Part shown: positions 43,507 through 52,826 of the stretch, piece by piece
Numbering within the stretch: the first letter of the stretch is position 1
How the letters are laid out: every line of letters begins with the position of its first letter
Assembly: GCA_020639095.1 (NCBI GenBank)
Contig: JACKHH010000015.1
Span: 10,589 to 74,588, forward strand
DNA: 64,000 nt
Reading direction: 5' to 3'
From: Phycisphaerales bacterium
GTDB taxonomy: Bacteria > Planctomycetota > Phycisphaerae > UBA1845
Program-made: the position numbers and the translations under genes
The notes under the pieces: generated by a model
The model's database searches: none
What the model was told of the DNA's origin: nothing
What the model saw: only the letters and a program-made list of their open reading frames with translations

Positions 43507-44346
43507 ATGAAGGTCACGGGATCACAGCGGTTGAGTGGGTTGCGCGGTTGGGTCATCGGCGGATGCGTTGTGCTGGTGAGTGTCGCGGGCGTGTCGCAGG
43601 CATGGGCAGCCGATGAGTCGAACGCGAAGGTGGAAGCGTGCGGGCTGCGTGTCGTTGGGAAAGGGTACGGTAGTGACAACGATGCGCTGCGTGCCTTCAA
43701 CTGGTACGACGGCGTGAGCGTCGCGCTGCTGGTGACCGCGCCCGATGGCGGGCTGATCGAGTTCGACCGCGACGCCAGCGAGGTGAAGGCGCTGACGGAT
43801 GACAAGGGCACGAACCTGCTGGTGCAGAGCGGTTATTCATTCCCCGGATTCACCGGTTCAAACGAGGTCAGCCCGGATGGAAAGGCCTTGCTGGTCGAGG
43901 TCAACGGCGGTGGCGTGCCCGCGAAGGGTGCGACGAGTATCAAAGCCAAGGGCACCATTGCGATCAGCGGCGGCAGCAAGCAGCAGGCCTTCAAGAGTGA
44001 GAAGGTGGCGGTGAAGGAAGACGCCACCATCAAAGCCGGTGAAGTCAGCTTCAAGATCACCGGGGTCGGCGAGCCCGACTGGGGCGACATGCCGCAGCGC
44101 ATCGATATTGAGACCACCGACAAGACCGACGCCATCGCGGGCATCAAGTTCCTCGACGCCGCCGGTGCGGAGATCGAGTCGAGCCGGTCGAGCAGCATGA
44201 CCATGCAGATGGGCGACACGCGGCAGGTGACCTACTCGTACAACCTCTCGAAGAAGGTCGAAGAGGTCACGGTGGAGATCACCTACTGGACGGACCTGCG
44301 GAAGCTGGTGGTGCCGTTCGACGTGACCGTGCAGGTCGGGCTGTAG
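43507..44346 (+). CDS. Exported protein of unknown function
   Basis: A 279-residue protein. AGGAG lies ten bases before the ATG. The signal peptide region is GLRGWVIGGCVVLVSVAGVSQAWA, cleaved near residue 34. The mature part is beta-rich with two possible immunoglobulin-like sections: one with LRAFNWYDGVSVALLVTAPDG, and one with DWGDMPQRIDIETTDKTD and QVTYSYNLSKKVEEVTVEITY. I do not recognise a family. It lies 164 bases upstream of gspE, so it might belong with the T2S cluster, but its role is unknown. Confidence 0.8.
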   Translation: MKVTGSQRLSGLRGWVIGGCVVLVSVAGVSQAWAADESNAKVEACGLRVVGKGYGSDNDALRAFNWYDGVSVALLVTAPDGGLIEFDRDASEVKALTDDKGTNLLVQSGYSFPGFTGSNEVSPDGKALLVEVNGGGVPAKGATSIKAKGTIAISGGSKQQAFKSEKVAVKEDATIKAGEVSFKITGVGEPDWGDMPQRIDIETTDKTDAIAGIKFLDAAGAEIESSRSSSMTMQMGDTRQVTYSYNLSKKVEEVTVEITYWTDLRKLVVPFDVTVQVGL

Positions 44347-44510
44347 TCCGACTATAGCTGTAATCTATTTATTGGCAATAGTTTAGGTATTCGTCCGATC
44401 TCGCTCGGGCTTCGTCGAATCCCGGCGGATCACGTGCGACCGCGCCGGATGACGATGGTATAAGAAGCGCGAGGGCGGTACGCGCGCTTGAAACGGGTGC
44501 GCCATCAGCC

Positions 44511-46259
44511 ATGAAGAACAAGAAGGAATTACCGGACCAGGGGGCAGATGCACCCTCGGGTTCGGCGCGGACGAAACGGAATCTACCAGTGAGTGTTGCG
44601 ACCCTCCTAGTCGAGCGGAAGAAGATCACGACGGAGCAGCTTGATCAGGCGAAAGCGGCTTCGCAGGCGTCGTCCGGCAGCGTCGAGCAGGCGCTGGTGA
44701 AGCTGGGTTTTTGCAGCGAGCGCGACGTGATCGAAGTTCGCGGCGAGCAACTCTCCATTCCCTTCATCGATCTCGCGCAGATCAAGGTCGATTCGGAGTT
44801 GCTCAAGGTGGTGCCCTCGAAGACGGTACACCGCTATCAGCTTTTTCCAATCGACCGCAAGAACGGTTCCATTCGCATCGCGACGTCGAACCCGTTCGAC
44901 CTCTACGCGTTCGACGAGCTGCGCATGCTCACTGGCTGCAAAATTGAACCGGTGCTCGCCACGGAAGCCGACATCGCCCGCGTCATCAAGCAGCACTACG
45001 GCGTCGGTGGTCAGACCGTCGACGAGATGATCGGCGTTGAGGAGCTTGAAGTCGTCAGCGACGTTGACGATCAGGGCGCCGACATTCTCGAAGCCGCTCA
45101 GGAAGCGACCGTCGTCAAGCTGGTCAACGAGATTCTCGTCGAAGGCATTCGCGACCGCGCGAGCGACATTCACATCGAGCCGTTCGAGGACGACCTGCGC
45201 ATTCGCTACCGCATCGACGGTGTGCTGCACACGACGCACGTTCCGCCGCAGATTCGGCGTTTTCAGAACGCCATCATCAGCCGTATCAAGATTCTTTCGA
45301 ACCTGAATATCGCGGAAAAACGCCTGCCGCAGGACGGTGGTTTCAAGATTCGGGCAGCCGGTCGCGATATCGATTTGCGTGTGAGCATTATCCCAACCGC
45401 GTTCGGTGAAGCTGTCGTGTTGCGTGTGCTCGACAAGCAGTCGGTTCTGCTCACGCTCAAAGACCTGGGCATGGGCGATGAAGTGTACGATCGCTTCCGC
45501 AAGTTGATCACACTGCCGCACGGCATCATCCTGGTCACCGGCCCGACGGGTTCTGGTAAAACCACCACGCTGTACGCGGCGCTCAACACGATCAAGAGCG
45601 ATGAGATCAAGATCCTCACCGTTGAGGACCCGGTTGAGTATTACCTGGACGGCGTGAACCAGGTGCAGATGAAACCGAACATCGGTCTTACCTTTGCCGC
45701 GGGTCTCCGCGCGTTTCTGCGACACGACCCCGACGTCATCCTCGTCGGCGAAATTCGCGATCAGCAGACCGCAGAGGTGGCGATCAACGCATCGCTCACC
45801 GGTCACCTCGTGTTCAGCACGCTGCACACGAACGACGCTTCGGGCGCCGCAACGCGTCTACTCGATATGGGTACCGAAGCGTTCCTGGTGAGCAGTTCGG
45901 TTGAGGCGGTGCTCGCGCAGCGACTCGTCCGCCGCATCTGTCCGAACTGCGCGCAGGAGTACGCGCCGGAAGCGCACGAAATTCCCGCCGACTTGGAACT
46001 TGATTCGGGTCAAAAGTTGATGCGCGGTGCCGGTTGCCGCGAGTGTCGCGACACGGGATTCAAGGGTCGCGTCGGTGTCTACGAACTGCTGCACTTCACG
46101 GACGAACTGCGCGAGATCGTGCTGCGTCACGGTACTGCCGGTGAGATTCTGAACACGGCGCGCAAGTCCGGGTTCCGCACGCTGCGGGATGACGGCTGGA
46201 ATAAGGTGCGGGCCGGACAGACGACGATCGCCGAAGTGCTCCGCGTCGCGAAAGCCTAG
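44511..46259 (+). CDS. gspE: Type II secretion ATPase GspE (PilB-like)
   Basis: A 582-residue hexameric ATPase powering pseudopilus assembly. The N-terminal MshEN-type domain includes SVATLLVERKKITTEQLDQA and the GYF/GSV module LGFCSERDVIEV. The core has Walker A GPTGSGKTTT near residues 343-352, the Asp box VEDPVEYYLDGVNQ and Walker B DPDVILVGEIRD. The His box is GHLVFSTLHTNDA. A four-Cys zinc motif, CPNC (about 478) and CRDC-type CREC (about 507), is intact. The ATG at 44511 has no strong ribosome site; a GTG at 44589 is an alternative. It begins the T2S cluster that runs to the window end. Confidence 0.95.
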   Translation: MKNKKELPDQGADAPSGSARTKRNLPVSVATLLVERKKITTEQLDQAKAASQASSGSVEQALVKLGFCSERDVIEVRGEQLSIPFIDLAQIKVDSELLKVVPSKTVHRYQLFPIDRKNGSIRIATSNPFDLYAFDELRMLTGCKIEPVLATEADIARVIKQHYGVGGQTVDEMIGVEELEVVSDVDDQGADILEAAQEATVVKLVNEILVEGIRDRASDIHIEPFEDDLRIRYRIDGVLHTTHVPPQIRRFQNAIISRIKILSNLNIAEKRLPQDGGFKIRAAGRDIDLRVSIIPTAFGEAVVLRVLDKQSVLLTLKDLGMGDEVYDRFRKLITLPHGIILVTGPTGSGKTTTLYAALNTIKSDEIKILTVEDPVEYYLDGVNQVQMKPNIGLTFAAGLRAFLRHDPDVILVGEIRDQQTAEVAINASLTGHLVFSTLHTNDASGAATRLLDMGTEAFLVSSSVEAVLAQRLVRRICPNCAQEYAPEAHEIPADLELDSGQKLMRGAGCRECRDTGFKGRVGVYELLHFTDELREIVLRHGTAGEILNTARKSGFRTLRDDGWNKVRAGQTTIAEVLRVAKA

Positions 46260-46844
46260 CGCGGCGCTCTGGACGTCGTCTTACTGGTTTAAGATTCGCT
46301 GCCGCCGCGAATTACGAGTGATGAGTGACGAATGACGAGTGACGAAGGTGCTCGGTGGCATTCGTCGTTGGTCGCGCGTTGGTTGTGCTGGTTGCATCCC
46401 TCCTGTTCAGCCTCAGATACCTGGCCAGGCTGCCCGATAGCATTCTTCCCATTTTAACACATTGATCCGATTGGCTGCCGGTCGTTCACTGCCTCTTGCG
46501 CGGTGTCAGCCGGGGTACAAGCTGGCGGTATTTGCGCGTCCGAATTGCCTGCAATCGCCTGGGCAGTTGGGGGTACAAGGTGGGGCGTGGAGCGCCTGTG
46601 TATTCGCGTGCGCACATGCTGTGAGGTTCATAAACTGATTGACGTAAGTGATTGTTCGGCATTAAGGTAGCGACGATCGGCGGACGGCGTAAACACGGAT
46701 GACCAGGGAAGGTCGCCATGCACGCGGTACCGCCTGGGGCCAACCTGCGCGACCTTCCCGAATGGCTGTGATTTTGCCCGTGGCGGCACCGGTACCTGAT
46801 ATCGGGGTGCGTCGCGGATACTCGACCTGGGAATCGGTACGGGG
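46260..46844. other. Gap in the T2S cluster with a short repeat
   Basis: 585 bases separate gspE and gspF. At 46313-46346 there is a run of imperfect GAGTGACGA-type repeats. Minus-strand frames here are Arg/Pro-rich and not supported. It may hold the promoter for gspF and the downstream genes. Confidence 0.55.
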
Positions 46845-48053
46845 ATGCCCACCTATCGATACAAGGCAATCGCCGGTGACGGCGAATCGGTGACCGGCGC
46901 GATACAGGCGGAAAGCCAAGCAGCCGCCCTGCGCATGCTCGATGAGCAGTCGCTCTTTCCCGTAACGGTGGAGGAGGGCGGCGGGGCGCAGGCGACGGTG
47001 ATCGCCGGGCGCAAGCGTAAGGTCAAACTGCGCCATCAGACGGGCTTCTACAACCAGCTTGCCGACCTGCTGCGCGCGGGCGTGCCGCTGTTGCGCAGTC
47101 TCGACGTGCTCGGTCGGCAAAAAACCAGCGCGGTGCTCTCGGAAGTGTTGCGCGATGTGCGCGAGGACGTCGCCGCGGGTCAGACGCTGGCGGACGCGAT
47201 GGCGAAGCACCCGAACGCGTTCGCCGACCTGCACGTCACGATGATTCGCGCGGGGGAGACGGGTGGTTTTCTTGAAGACGTGCTGGCGCGTATCGCGATC
47301 TTCGCCGAGCGGCAGAACGAACTGCGCAGCAAGATCATCGGCTCGATGATTTACCCGTGCATTCTGGTCGGCGCGGGGACGGCTGTCGTGACGTTGCTGA
47401 TGGTGTTTGTGGTGCCGGAACTGCGGAAGAACCTGCGGCCTGAGACGTTCAACGCGTTGAGCTACGTCGTGTTCGGCATCTCGGATTTCCTCGGGGCGTA
47501 CTACCCCGTGCTGTTCGTGGGTTTGCTGCTGATCATTGCCGGGTTGTACGCCTACAAGCAGACCGAATCGGGCAAATACGCATTTGCGCGGGCGCAACTG
47601 AAAGCGCCACTGATCGGCAGCATCGTCAAAATGGTGGCGATCTGCCGGTTCTGCCGCATTCTCGGAACCCTTCTGGCGAACGGTGTTCCGATATTGCAGG
47701 CGCTGGATATTTCCAAGGCGTCCGCGGGCAATATCGAGTTGTCCGACCGCATCGGTGAAGCGGCAGAGAGCGTACAAAAGGGTGAAACGCTTTCCAAGCC
47801 GTTGTCGAAGAGCGGCATTTTCCCGCCCGACATCGTGGACATGATGGCGGTCGCAGAAGAGAGTAACACGCTCGATCAGGTGTTGGTGCAGATTGCGGAA
47901 ACAAACGAGTCGCGCACGGGTCGATTGGTTGACGTGGCGGTGCGTATTCTCGAACCGATTTTGCTGTTGATCATGGCGGTATTCGTGTTGTGCATTGCAC
48001 TCGCGCTGTTGGTGCCGATCCTCACGATGTCTCGGGGCGCGATGCAACGTTAA
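46845..48053 (+). CDS. gspF: Type II secretion inner-membrane platform protein GspF
   Basis: A 402-residue polytopic protein of the PilC/GspF family. The N-terminus MPTYRYKAIAGDGESVTGAIQAES is the family signature. Two homologous T2SSF domains (about 65-185 and 270-390) begin FYNQLADLLRAGVPLLRSLDVL and FCRILGTLLANGVPILQALDI. Each contains the GxF/GG-FL motif and ends in hydrophobic helices (about 165-185, 218-238 and 370-395). It connects GspE to the pseudopilus. gspG follows after 71 bases. Confidence 0.96.
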   Translation: MPTYRYKAIAGDGESVTGAIQAESQAAALRMLDEQSLFPVTVEEGGGAQATVIAGRKRKVKLRHQTGFYNQLADLLRAGVPLLRSLDVLGRQKTSAVLSEVLRDVREDVAAGQTLADAMAKHPNAFADLHVTMIRAGETGGFLEDVLARIAIFAERQNELRSKIIGSMIYPCILVGAGTAVVTLLMVFVVPELRKNLRPETFNALSYVVFGISDFLGAYYPVLFVGLLLIIAGLYAYKQTESGKYAFARAQLKAPLIGSIVKMVAICRFCRILGTLLANGVPILQALDISKASAGNIELSDRIGEAAESVQKGETLSKPLSKSGIFPPDIVDMMAVAEESNTLDQVLVQIAETNESRTGRLVDVAVRILEPILLLIMAVFVLCIALALLVPILTMSRGAMQR

Positions 48054-48124
48054 TTGGATAGCGGACAGAACTTGTCGTCAGGGACGGCAATCGAACATTC
48101 AGGAACGACGAAAGGGTAAGACCA

Positions 48125-48580
48125 ATGTCGCGAAGAATTCGCAGAGAAAAGCGGGCGTTTACGTTGTTGGAAATCCTGATTGTGGTCGGCATTCTCGCGG
48201 TACTCGCTGCGCTTGTCGTGCCCAGTCTCCTGGGCGCCAGCGACGAAGCCAAAATCAAGATCGCGGAAACCGCGGTCGGGCGCAACGGCCCCATCGCCGG
48301 CGCGCTGAAAAAGTATCGCTTCGACGTCGGCACGTATCCGGAGAGTGATGACGGTCTGGAAGCGCTCTTCCGCATCCCCAGCGGGATCGACGAAGACGCG
48401 AAGATCTGGAAGGGCCCGTATCTCGACGGAACGCCGGAAGAACTGCGCGATCCGTGGGGCGAGGAGTTCGTCTACGAGTGTCCCGGCAAGTTCAATGAGG
48501 GCGCCTACGACCTGTCCAGCAAGGGCCCGGATCGCAAAGAGGATAGCGACGACGACGTCAAGAACTGGCGGGAGAAGTAG
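48125..48580 (+). CDS. gspG: Major pseudopilin GspG
   Basis: A 151-residue prepilin. The leader ends KRAFTLLEILIVVGILAVLAA, with the cleavage site before Phe and the conserved Glu at +5. The C-terminal domain has the GspG calcium-loop region. It has YPESDDGLEALFRIPSG, a near-consensus GspG signature, and DPWGEEFVYECPGKFNEGAYDL, ending DSSDPx-like SKGPDRKEDSDDDVKNW. Length matches the family. Expected to be cleaved by a prepilin peptidase not in this window. Confidence 0.96.
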   Translation: MSRRIRREKRAFTLLEILIVVGILAVLAALVVPSLLGASDEAKIKIAETAVGRNGPIAGALKKYRFDVGTYPESDDGLEALFRIPSGIDEDAKIWKGPYLDGTPEELRDPWGEEFVYECPGKFNEGAYDLSSKGPDRKEDSDDDVKNWREK

Positions 48581-48670
48581 TCGCGGCTGCGATGCGTGAT
48601 TGCACACGATGTGGCGCAATCGCGCGTCCGCGAATTACGAATTGCGGAGAAGTGGGCGAGCTGATTCGAG

Positions 48671-49453
48671 ATGCGTTGTTCAGTGAGACATCGCGGTTTC
48701 ACGTTGCTTGAGGTTCTGCTCGTGATCGGGCTGTTGGCGCTCATGGCCGGGTTCGTCATGCCGACGATGATCGAGTCGCTCGAACAGGAGCGGTTACCGG
48801 AATCGGCGCGACAGCTTCGCGCGTTGCTGCAATTGACCCGGGCGAACGCGATGTACGAAGGGCGTCGCTATCGCATTCGCTTTCCCGCCGAAGACGAGTT
48901 GGACGATCGCGGGGAGCAGCGTCAGCCGATCGTCGAGGTTGAACGCGATCCACTCACCGAACCGGACCAGTTCGATTCGGTGAAAGCAGCGTGGGCGAGC
49001 GAAGAGACGCTCAAACGCGGTATTCGCTGTGCCCGTGTTCGGTTGGGAAAACCAACCGTCGACATGCTGATGGGCCGCGACGGCGCGGACCGTCAATTCC
49101 TCGAAGAAGAGGAGGAGATCGAGCAGGCGCAGGACCTGGAGTTCGACGACGGGTTCCCGCCGCTGATCATCGAAGCCGACGGCACGTGCGAGTGGGCGAC
49201 GTTTCTGCTCACCGACGCTGCCGAGGATGAAGACGTGACCGACGTGGACCCGCGCGAGGTGGATTACTCGATGCTTGAGGTGATCCTCGACGGGTTGACC
49301 GGTTTGGCGTGGTTGCAGCGGCCGCTGTACGACGACGAACTGGAAATGATGCGTGAGCACGACTGGCCGCCGGTGTTGCGGATGGATTTCATTCGTCCGC
49401 AAGCGCTGACCGAGGACAACGTGCTCGAAATCCGAATGAGCAACGTGCGCTGA
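48671..49453 (+). CDS. gspH: Minor pseudopilin GspH
   Basis: A 260-residue prepilin, longer than typical GspH (about 160-200). The leader HRGFTLLEVLLVIGLLALMA has the cleavage site before Phe and Glu+5. A GspH-like strand pattern follows (LRALLQLTRANAMYEGRRYRIRF). Acidic insertions (EEEEEIEQAQDLEFDDG and DAAEDEDVTDVD) account for the extra length. The TGA overlaps the ATG of the next gene by one base. Confidence 0.85.
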   Translation: MRCSVRHRGFTLLEVLLVIGLLALMAGFVMPTMIESLEQERLPESARQLRALLQLTRANAMYEGRRYRIRFPAEDELDDRGEQRQPIVEVERDPLTEPDQFDSVKAAWASEETLKRGIRCARVRLGKPTVDMLMGRDGADRQFLEEEEEIEQAQDLEFDDGFPPLIIEADGTCEWATFLLTDAAEDEDVTDVDPREVDYSMLEVILDGLTGLAWLQRPLYDDELEMMREHDWPPVLRMDFIRPQALTEDNVLEIRMSNVR

Positions 49454-50415
49454 TGGCTGCGAGGCTGCGACAACCTGGTTTCATGCTGCTGGAGATCGTG
49501 ATCGCGGTGGGCCTGTTGGTGTTGGGCCTGGCGGTGATCGGTGGTCAATTGCAGACCGCCTCCGACATGACGCGCGAGACGGACCACGTGGCGCGAATCG
49601 TTTTCCTGGCGGAGTCGCGCCTGGCGGAGTTGGATTCCGGATTGGTTGTTCCCAATGACCAGGTCGCAGACGAAACGGGCATCGAGGTTGAGCAGGATTT
49701 CGGGCGGTTGTTCCCGGAGTACGCGTCGCGCGTCACGCTCACGCCGACCGCGACGGCTGACCTGATCGCGGTGCAGTTGGACATCTTCTACGACCCGACG
49801 CGCAAGGTGCTCGAAAAGGGCGAGCAGCTTGATGACTTCGAGTACGACGACGACATGATCGTCCAGACGTACCACACGCTGCGCGTCGCACCCAAACCGC
49901 TCAACCTGCGGACCGACTTCGGGCTCGATGATGAAATCGCGGACAAGATCGACGAGCAACTGGCCAACAGCACGCTCAGCGGCACGCTCGACGTGAACAA
50001 CTTCGATCCGAGCGTTTTCCGCGATCTGGATATCGATCAGCTTGCCGAGCTGTTGGGAATTCTCCAGCAGGCGTATGGCGTGGATCAGTCGGCGCTGATG
50101 CAGATTGTGCCCGAGGAAATGCGCTCGCAGCTTAACGCGCTGCTTTCGGGCCTGGATGCGCTGAGCGGCGGCGACGGTTCGGATAGCGGTGACGGCACGG
50201 ACAGCGGGGACGATACAAATAGCGGCGACGGTACCACTGGCGACGACGGAAGCGGCAGCGACACCGGCGGAAATGACGACGGCGCATCGGCTGGCCCGGG
50301 TCAGTCGGATGACGGCGGTGCCCCGGCGGGCAATGGCCGCGGGACGGGCAATCCGCGTCAGCGCGGTGGCCGCAAGGGTGGACGCGGCGGTTCCGGTGGT
50401 GGGAGGGGCGGATGA
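49453..50415 (+). CDS. gspI: Minor pseudopilin GspI with low-complexity tail
   Basis: A 320-residue prepilin that starts by TGATG overlap with gspH. The leader is RQPGFMLLEIVIAVGLLVLGLA, where Phe at the cleavage site is followed by Met instead of Thr, and Glu+5 is kept. The pilin-like body resembles GspI in the first 80 residues. From about residue 236 the tail is almost only Gly, Ser, Asp, Thr and Asn, and it ends in Gly/Arg repeats. GspI is normally 120-130 residues, so this copy has gained more than 150 residues of unknown purpose. Confidence 0.82.
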   Translation: MAARLRQPGFMLLEIVIAVGLLVLGLAVIGGQLQTASDMTRETDHVARIVFLAESRLAELDSGLVVPNDQVADETGIEVEQDFGRLFPEYASRVTLTPTATADLIAVQLDIFYDPTRKVLEKGEQLDDFEYDDDMIVQTYHTLRVAPKPLNLRTDFGLDDEIADKIDEQLANSTLSGTLDVNNFDPSVFRDLDIDQLAELLGILQQAYGVDQSALMQIVPEEMRSQLNALLSGLDALSGGDGSDSGDGTDSGDDTNSGDGTTGDDGSGSDTGGNDDGASAGPGQSDDGGAPAGNGRGTGNPRQRGGRKGGRGGSGGGRGG

Positions 50416-51266
50416 TGCGCAGAGCGTCGCGACATCTTCGTCGTGGTTTCACGCTGCTGGAAGCCATCGTCTCGATCGCGCTCTTCGTGATCGTGCTCGG
50501 GATGGTTTTCAGCTTTTATGACACCGCACTTGCGGAGCGCGAGCAGGGGCAGGCGATCAGCCGGAACGCGCAGCTCGCGCGTGTGGTGCTCGATCGCATG
50601 GCCCAGGAGATTCGTCAAGCCACCGCGAACGCTGCAAGCTTCGGGCCGGGGATCGCGGGCATCGAGGACAATGAATTCGGCCCGACGCTTTCGATCAACA
50701 CGCTGACCATGCCGGACAAGGAACTCAGCGAAGTTCGCGAGATCAGGCAGAAGAACCTGCCCGGGCAGTTCGATCTGCGACAGATTCAGTATGCGATCGC
50801 TTGGGATTACGAGAATACGGATTCCAACGGCGAGCCGGTGTCGCTGGGCCTGGCGCGTTCGGAGACGCGGACGTTTCTGCTCGATTCGTTGATCGTCGGT
50901 ATCGACGACGATACCGCGTCCGCGGAGAACGACGCCGCGTTGTCATTCAAACGCGAACTTTATGCGCCCGAGATCAAGTACCTCAAGTTCCACTACTTCG
51001 ACGGAGCGACGTGGTGGAAGGATTGGTCGGTTGCGGGTTTGCCGCAGATCGTGCGCATCACGATCGGGTTCAAGCCCGGGCCGCCACCGCAAGGTGAAGA
51101 GGTTGAAATCGTCGAGGATGACTTTCTTGAGAATCCCGACGAGATCGATCCGCTGCCGCCTGACCAGTATTCGATCATGGTGCGCGTGGCGCAGGCGGAC
51201 GTGTTTTTCGGTTCGCGGCTGACGCGTGAGGCGTCGTCATTCGGCGAATCGGCGGGTTTGCAGTAA
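50412..51266 (+). CDS. gspJ: Minor pseudopilin GspJ
   Basis: A 284-residue prepilin overlapping the end of gspI by four bases. The leader RRGFTLLEAIVSIALFVIVLG is canonical. The following region, AQLARVVLDRMAQEIRQATANA, is a hallmark of GspJ. The C-terminal half is a beta-rich domain with the KYLKFHYFDGATWWKDW segment, also typical of GspJ. It forms the pseudopilus tip with GspI and GspK in characterised systems. Confidence 0.92.
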   Translation: MMRRASRHLRRGFTLLEAIVSIALFVIVLGMVFSFYDTALAEREQGQAISRNAQLARVVLDRMAQEIRQATANAASFGPGIAGIEDNEFGPTLSINTLTMPDKELSEVREIRQKNLPGQFDLRQIQYAIAWDYENTDSNGEPVSLGLARSETRTFLLDSLIVGIDDDTASAENDAALSFKRELYAPEIKYLKFHYFDGATWWKDWSVAGLPQIVRITIGFKPGPPPQGEEVEIVEDDFLENPDEIDPLPPDQYSIMVRVAQADVFFGSRLTREASSFGESAGLQ

Positions 51267-51269
51267 GCA

Positions 51270-52826
51270 ATGGCACAGACGCGTGACAAATTGGGAATTG
51301 CATGTTCGCGGGCGGGGCGACGAAGGGCGCGACGTGCGCTCATTTTGCCGGTGGTGCTCGTGATTCTGCTGCTGCTCGCGCTGCTGTCGGCGAGTTTTTC
51401 GTTCCAGGTGCAGGCGGACTACAGCGCCGGCCGCAGCATGGAAGAGCGTTTGCAGACGCGACTTTGCGCGGAGGCGGGTATTCAAGCCGTCATGCACCTG
51501 CTGCGCACGCAGATGGATGATCCCGCCGCTTGGTACGACAACCCCGAGGCGTTCGATCAGGCGCTGGTCTGGGAGCCGGACGCGAACATGGATCAGCTCG
51601 GTAGGGGGAAGGTTACAGGCGGCGACGACGAAGAGAGCAATGCGGACTCCGGTAGCGGTTACGCGCTGCGTTTCAGCATTGTGGCGCCCGATCCCGACGA
51701 GATCGACAACAAGATCGAGGAAGCCAAGCTGCGTTTCGGCGTCACCGACGAAGCGTCGAAGATCAACATCAACGTTGCGGAACCGGATCAGTTGCTCGCG
51801 CTGATTCAACCGGTGGTGACTGCACTCGGCTATGAAGATGCGGTGGCGCAGGAGTTGGTTGATGCGATCGTCGATTGGCGCGACGCCGACGACGAACCCA
51901 CGAACACGGACAAGCCGGCAGAGAGCGATTACTACCGCACGCAGAATCCGCCGTACCGCGCGAAGAATGCGCCGTTCGAAACCGTTGAGGAACTGCTCAT
52001 GGTGCGCGGGTTCAACGGTCGAATTCTTTACGGCGAGGATTACGACCGCAACGGCCTGCTTTCGGAAGCGAGCGAAGACGACGGCGAGAATGTGTTCCCG
52101 ATGGACAACGCCGACGGCGTGCTCGAACGTGGCATCTATCCGTTCATCACGGTGTTCTCGCAGGAGTACAACACTTCCAGCGAGAACAAGCCGCGCGTGA
52201 ACCTCTTCCAGGAAAAGAACAAAGTCCTCCAGGCATTGGCGGAGGTCTTTGATCGCACCGAGGTGATCACGTTCATCGTGCAGGCGACCAAGAAGGGCGG
52301 TCCCGACGGCATCCGATCGCTCGCGGATTACCTGACGCCGCGAATCATCAACGATTCCGCAACGCCGTCGCCGCTGAATGAGGGCGAGATCATCACGCTG
52401 TTCGACAAATGCACGGTCGATCCGCAGCCGAGCAGGCAGGGCGCGATCAACGTCAACACCGCTTCCGCAAAGGTGCTGCGCGCGATTGGAATTTCGGCGG
52501 AGACCGCCAATGCGATCATCGCCACACGCCGCGTGTTGCCCGCAGCCAAGCGGACGACGACGTCCTGGCTGATTACCGGCGCGGGAATGTCCGCGGATGA
52601 TTACGCGGCGGTTCAGGATCGGATCACCGCGCGGTCGCGGCAGTTCACGATTGAGTCGATCGGGTTTTCCGATCGGCGCGGGATATTCACGCGGCTGCAG
52701 GCGGTGGTGATGATGCGCGGGCCGGTGCCCCAGCTCATGTACTATCGCGACATCACCAAGCTGGGAATGGGTTTCCCGGTACGCGGCAAGGAAGGAGAGC
52801 GACGCTTTGCCCTCAATGCCAACTAA
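51270..52826 (+). CDS. gspK: Pseudopilus tip component GspK
   Basis: A 518-residue protein. The N-terminus ARRALILPVVLVILLLLALLS has the hydrophobic prepilin-like segment without Glu+5, as in GspK. The body has two helix-hairpin-helix-like T2SSK parts: KININVAEPDQLLALIQPVV and AINVNTASAKVLRAIGISAE. It is longer than the usual 320-residue GspK. It starts three bases after gspJ and overlaps the next gene by 20 bases. Confidence 0.92.
   Translation: MAQTRDKLGIACSRAGRRRARRALILPVVLVILLLLALLSASFSFQVQADYSAGRSMEERLQTRLCAEAGIQAVMHLLRTQMDDPAAWYDNPEAFDQALVWEPDANMDQLGRGKVTGGDDEESNADSGSGYALRFSIVAPDPDEIDNKIEEAKLRFGVTDEASKININVAEPDQLLALIQPVVTALGYEDAVAQELVDAIVDWRDADDEPTNTDKPAESDYYRTQNPPYRAKNAPFETVEELLMVRGFNGRILYGEDYDRNGLLSEASEDDGENVFPMDNADGVLERGIYPFITVFSQEYNTSSENKPRVNLFQEKNKVLQALAEVFDRTEVITFIVQATKKGGPDGIRSLADYLTPRIINDSATPSPLNEGEIITLFDKCTVDPQPSRQGAINVNTASAKVLRAIGISAETANAIIATRRVLPAAKRTTTSWLITGAGMSADDYAAVQDRITARSRQFTIESIGFSDRRGIFTRLQAVVMMRGPVPQLMYYRDITKLGMGFPVRGKEGERRFALNAN

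Noticed and set aside
44347..44510. tRNA-like segment with a TTCGTCGAATCCC stretch
   Set aside because: No acceptor stem or cloverleaf can be drawn around it.
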